Assembly (NCBI RefSeq): GCF_014651855.1
Contig: NZ_BMXR01000002.1
Location: forward strand, 1 to 64,000
Length of the DNA: 64,000 bases
Direction: 5' to 3'
Origin: Saccharospirillum salsuginis
Lineage (GTDB): Bacteria > Pseudomonadota > Gammaproteobacteria > Pseudomonadales > Natronospirillaceae
Shown one piece after another: positions 63,434 to 64,000 of the stretch (position 1 is its first letter; every line of letters begins with the position of its first letter). The notes beneath the pieces are model-generated. The model saw only the letters and a program-made list of their open reading frames with translations, was not told where the DNA came from and searched no databases. The position numbers were made by a program, and so were the translations under genes.

Positions 63434-64000
63434 TCACCTCGTTATGTGATAGAGGGCGATTTCGCCCAGCAAGTTGGGCAGTAGACGGATCTTCCAGTTG
63501 GCTTCGTGGTTCCGGTCCACCACCGTCCTTTCCAGTATTTTAATGCCTCGTTCGTGACACAACACTTCGAAGTCGCGAAAGGTGAAGAAGTGAATGTTCG
63601 GCGTTTCGTACCAGGCATACGGCAACGATTCCGACACCGGCATCCGGCCGCGAAAACCCAGGTAGGCCCGGGTGGTCCAGTGACCGAAGTTGGGGAAGGT
63701 GACGATGGCCTCCCTCCCGATGCGCAACATCTCCTCGACGATGCGATCCGGCTTGGTGGTCTGCTGCAACGACTGGCTCATGATGACGGTGTCGAAACTC
63801 TGGTCATCGAAGTCGTCCAGGCCGTTGTTCAGATCGCGGTGGATGACATCCACGCCGCGCCGCACGCATTCGACGATGTTGCCGGTGTCGATCTCCAGGC
63901 CGTAGCCGCTCACTTGTTTGTGGTCGCGCAGCAGCGCGAGCAGGGACCCGTCGCCGCAGCCCAGGTCGAGCACCCGGCTGGTGGGGTTCACCCACCGTTG
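63434..64000 (-). CDS. metW: MetW methyltransferase-like protein (5' truncated)
   Basis: At least 188 codons; the N-terminus lies beyond the right window edge, so it is partial. SRVLDLGCGDGSLLALLRDH is the SAM motif, and VIMSQSLQQTTKPDRIVEEM and PNFGHWTTRAYLGFRGRMPV are typical of MetW. In related bacteria MetW works with the homoserine acetyltransferase MetX in methionine synthesis, encoded upstream. The stop lies five bases before the DUF4426 start. Confidence 0.95.
   Translation of the reverse strand, partial: QRWVNPTSRVLDLGCGDGSLLALLRDHKQVSGYGLEIDTGNIVECVRRGVDVIHRDLNNGLDDFDDQSFDTVIMSQSLQQTTKPDRIVEEMLRIGREAIVTFPNFGHWTTRAYLGFRGRMPVSESLPYAWYETPNIHFFTFRDFEVLCHERGIKILERTVVDRNHEANWKIRLLPNLLGEIALYHITR

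Overview
The window looks like a chromosomal segment of a GC-rich gammaproteobacterium, probably a marine or halophilic, polysaccharide-degrading member of the Oceanospirillales/Alteromonadales side of the class. The main support is gene order and families: metW, a DUF4426 gene, rdgB, hemW and waaA as one tightly coupled block; two cold-shock proteins; DUF5062; RIO1 kinase; PhoX; YfcG-type GST; and a family GH5/GH9/GH16 glucanase operon. The genus is inference; no rRNA or tRNA gene is present.

Region 1 (1 to about 7400) is accessory DNA. It opens with the 3' end of a polymorphic toxin with a PoNe-type PD-(D/E)xK nuclease tip and its overlapping PoNi-type immunity gene. Next come five AT-richer genes on the minus strand (1524-5943), separated by four sites with the architecture of integron attC sites. 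No integrase gene is present, so this is best read as a CALIN-like cassette cluster. Its cargo (a membrane HEPN-like protein, a zinc-ribbon DUF4145 protein, two restriction-endonuclease-like proteins and an exported protein) looks like defence or stress cargo. A 600-base gene-free stretch with inverted repeats and a KilA-N gene close the region.

Region 2 (7484-29250) is metabolic: two AraC regulators and a VOC protein; a three-gene secreted beta-glucanase operon (GH5-CBM6, GH9-CBM3-CBM2, CBM6-GH16) behind two LacI-type palindromes; a periplasmic solute-binding protein; a tetrahydrofolate-dependent demethylation/formate module (GcvT-like demethylase, MetF-like protein, Fhs); small genes around a second AraC/VOC pair; cspA; RIO kinase; a LysR/qorB divergent pair; and xylB-xylA behind a promoter with an overlapping palindrome. 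Glucan depolymerisation and pentose use fit a plant- or algal-polymer lifestyle.

Region 3 (29474-44573) holds a HigBA-type toxin-antitoxin pair, an outer-membrane barrel protein, a ROK repressor, a Ppx/GppA phosphatase, a ZIP transporter, two hydrolases, two chemoreceptors, a DrrAB-type ABC exporter, a GNAT enzyme, a DUF2975-XRE pair, a beta-lactamase-like pseudogene and an EAL phosphodiesterase. Region 4 (44640-64000) holds a phosphatase cluster (phoX divergent from a PhoD-like gene, then a Sel1 lipoprotein and a beta-helix protein), yfcG with a DUF1993 gene, a LysR gene, a large exported protein of unknown function, a methyltransferase, an RsgA-type GTPase with an unusual leader, a second csp, and the metW-waaA block running off the right edge.

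The most striking unexplained signal is a family of five intergenic elements of 113-164 bases (33535, 36262, 52047, 59566, 59746). All share a conserved core, but their long outer arms and inner hairpin differ in sequence while staying self-complementary, with compensatory changes between copies. They could be structured RNAs or cruciform DNA repeats. Other leads are the cassette cluster and the leader with a tiny ORF upstream of the RsgA-type gene.
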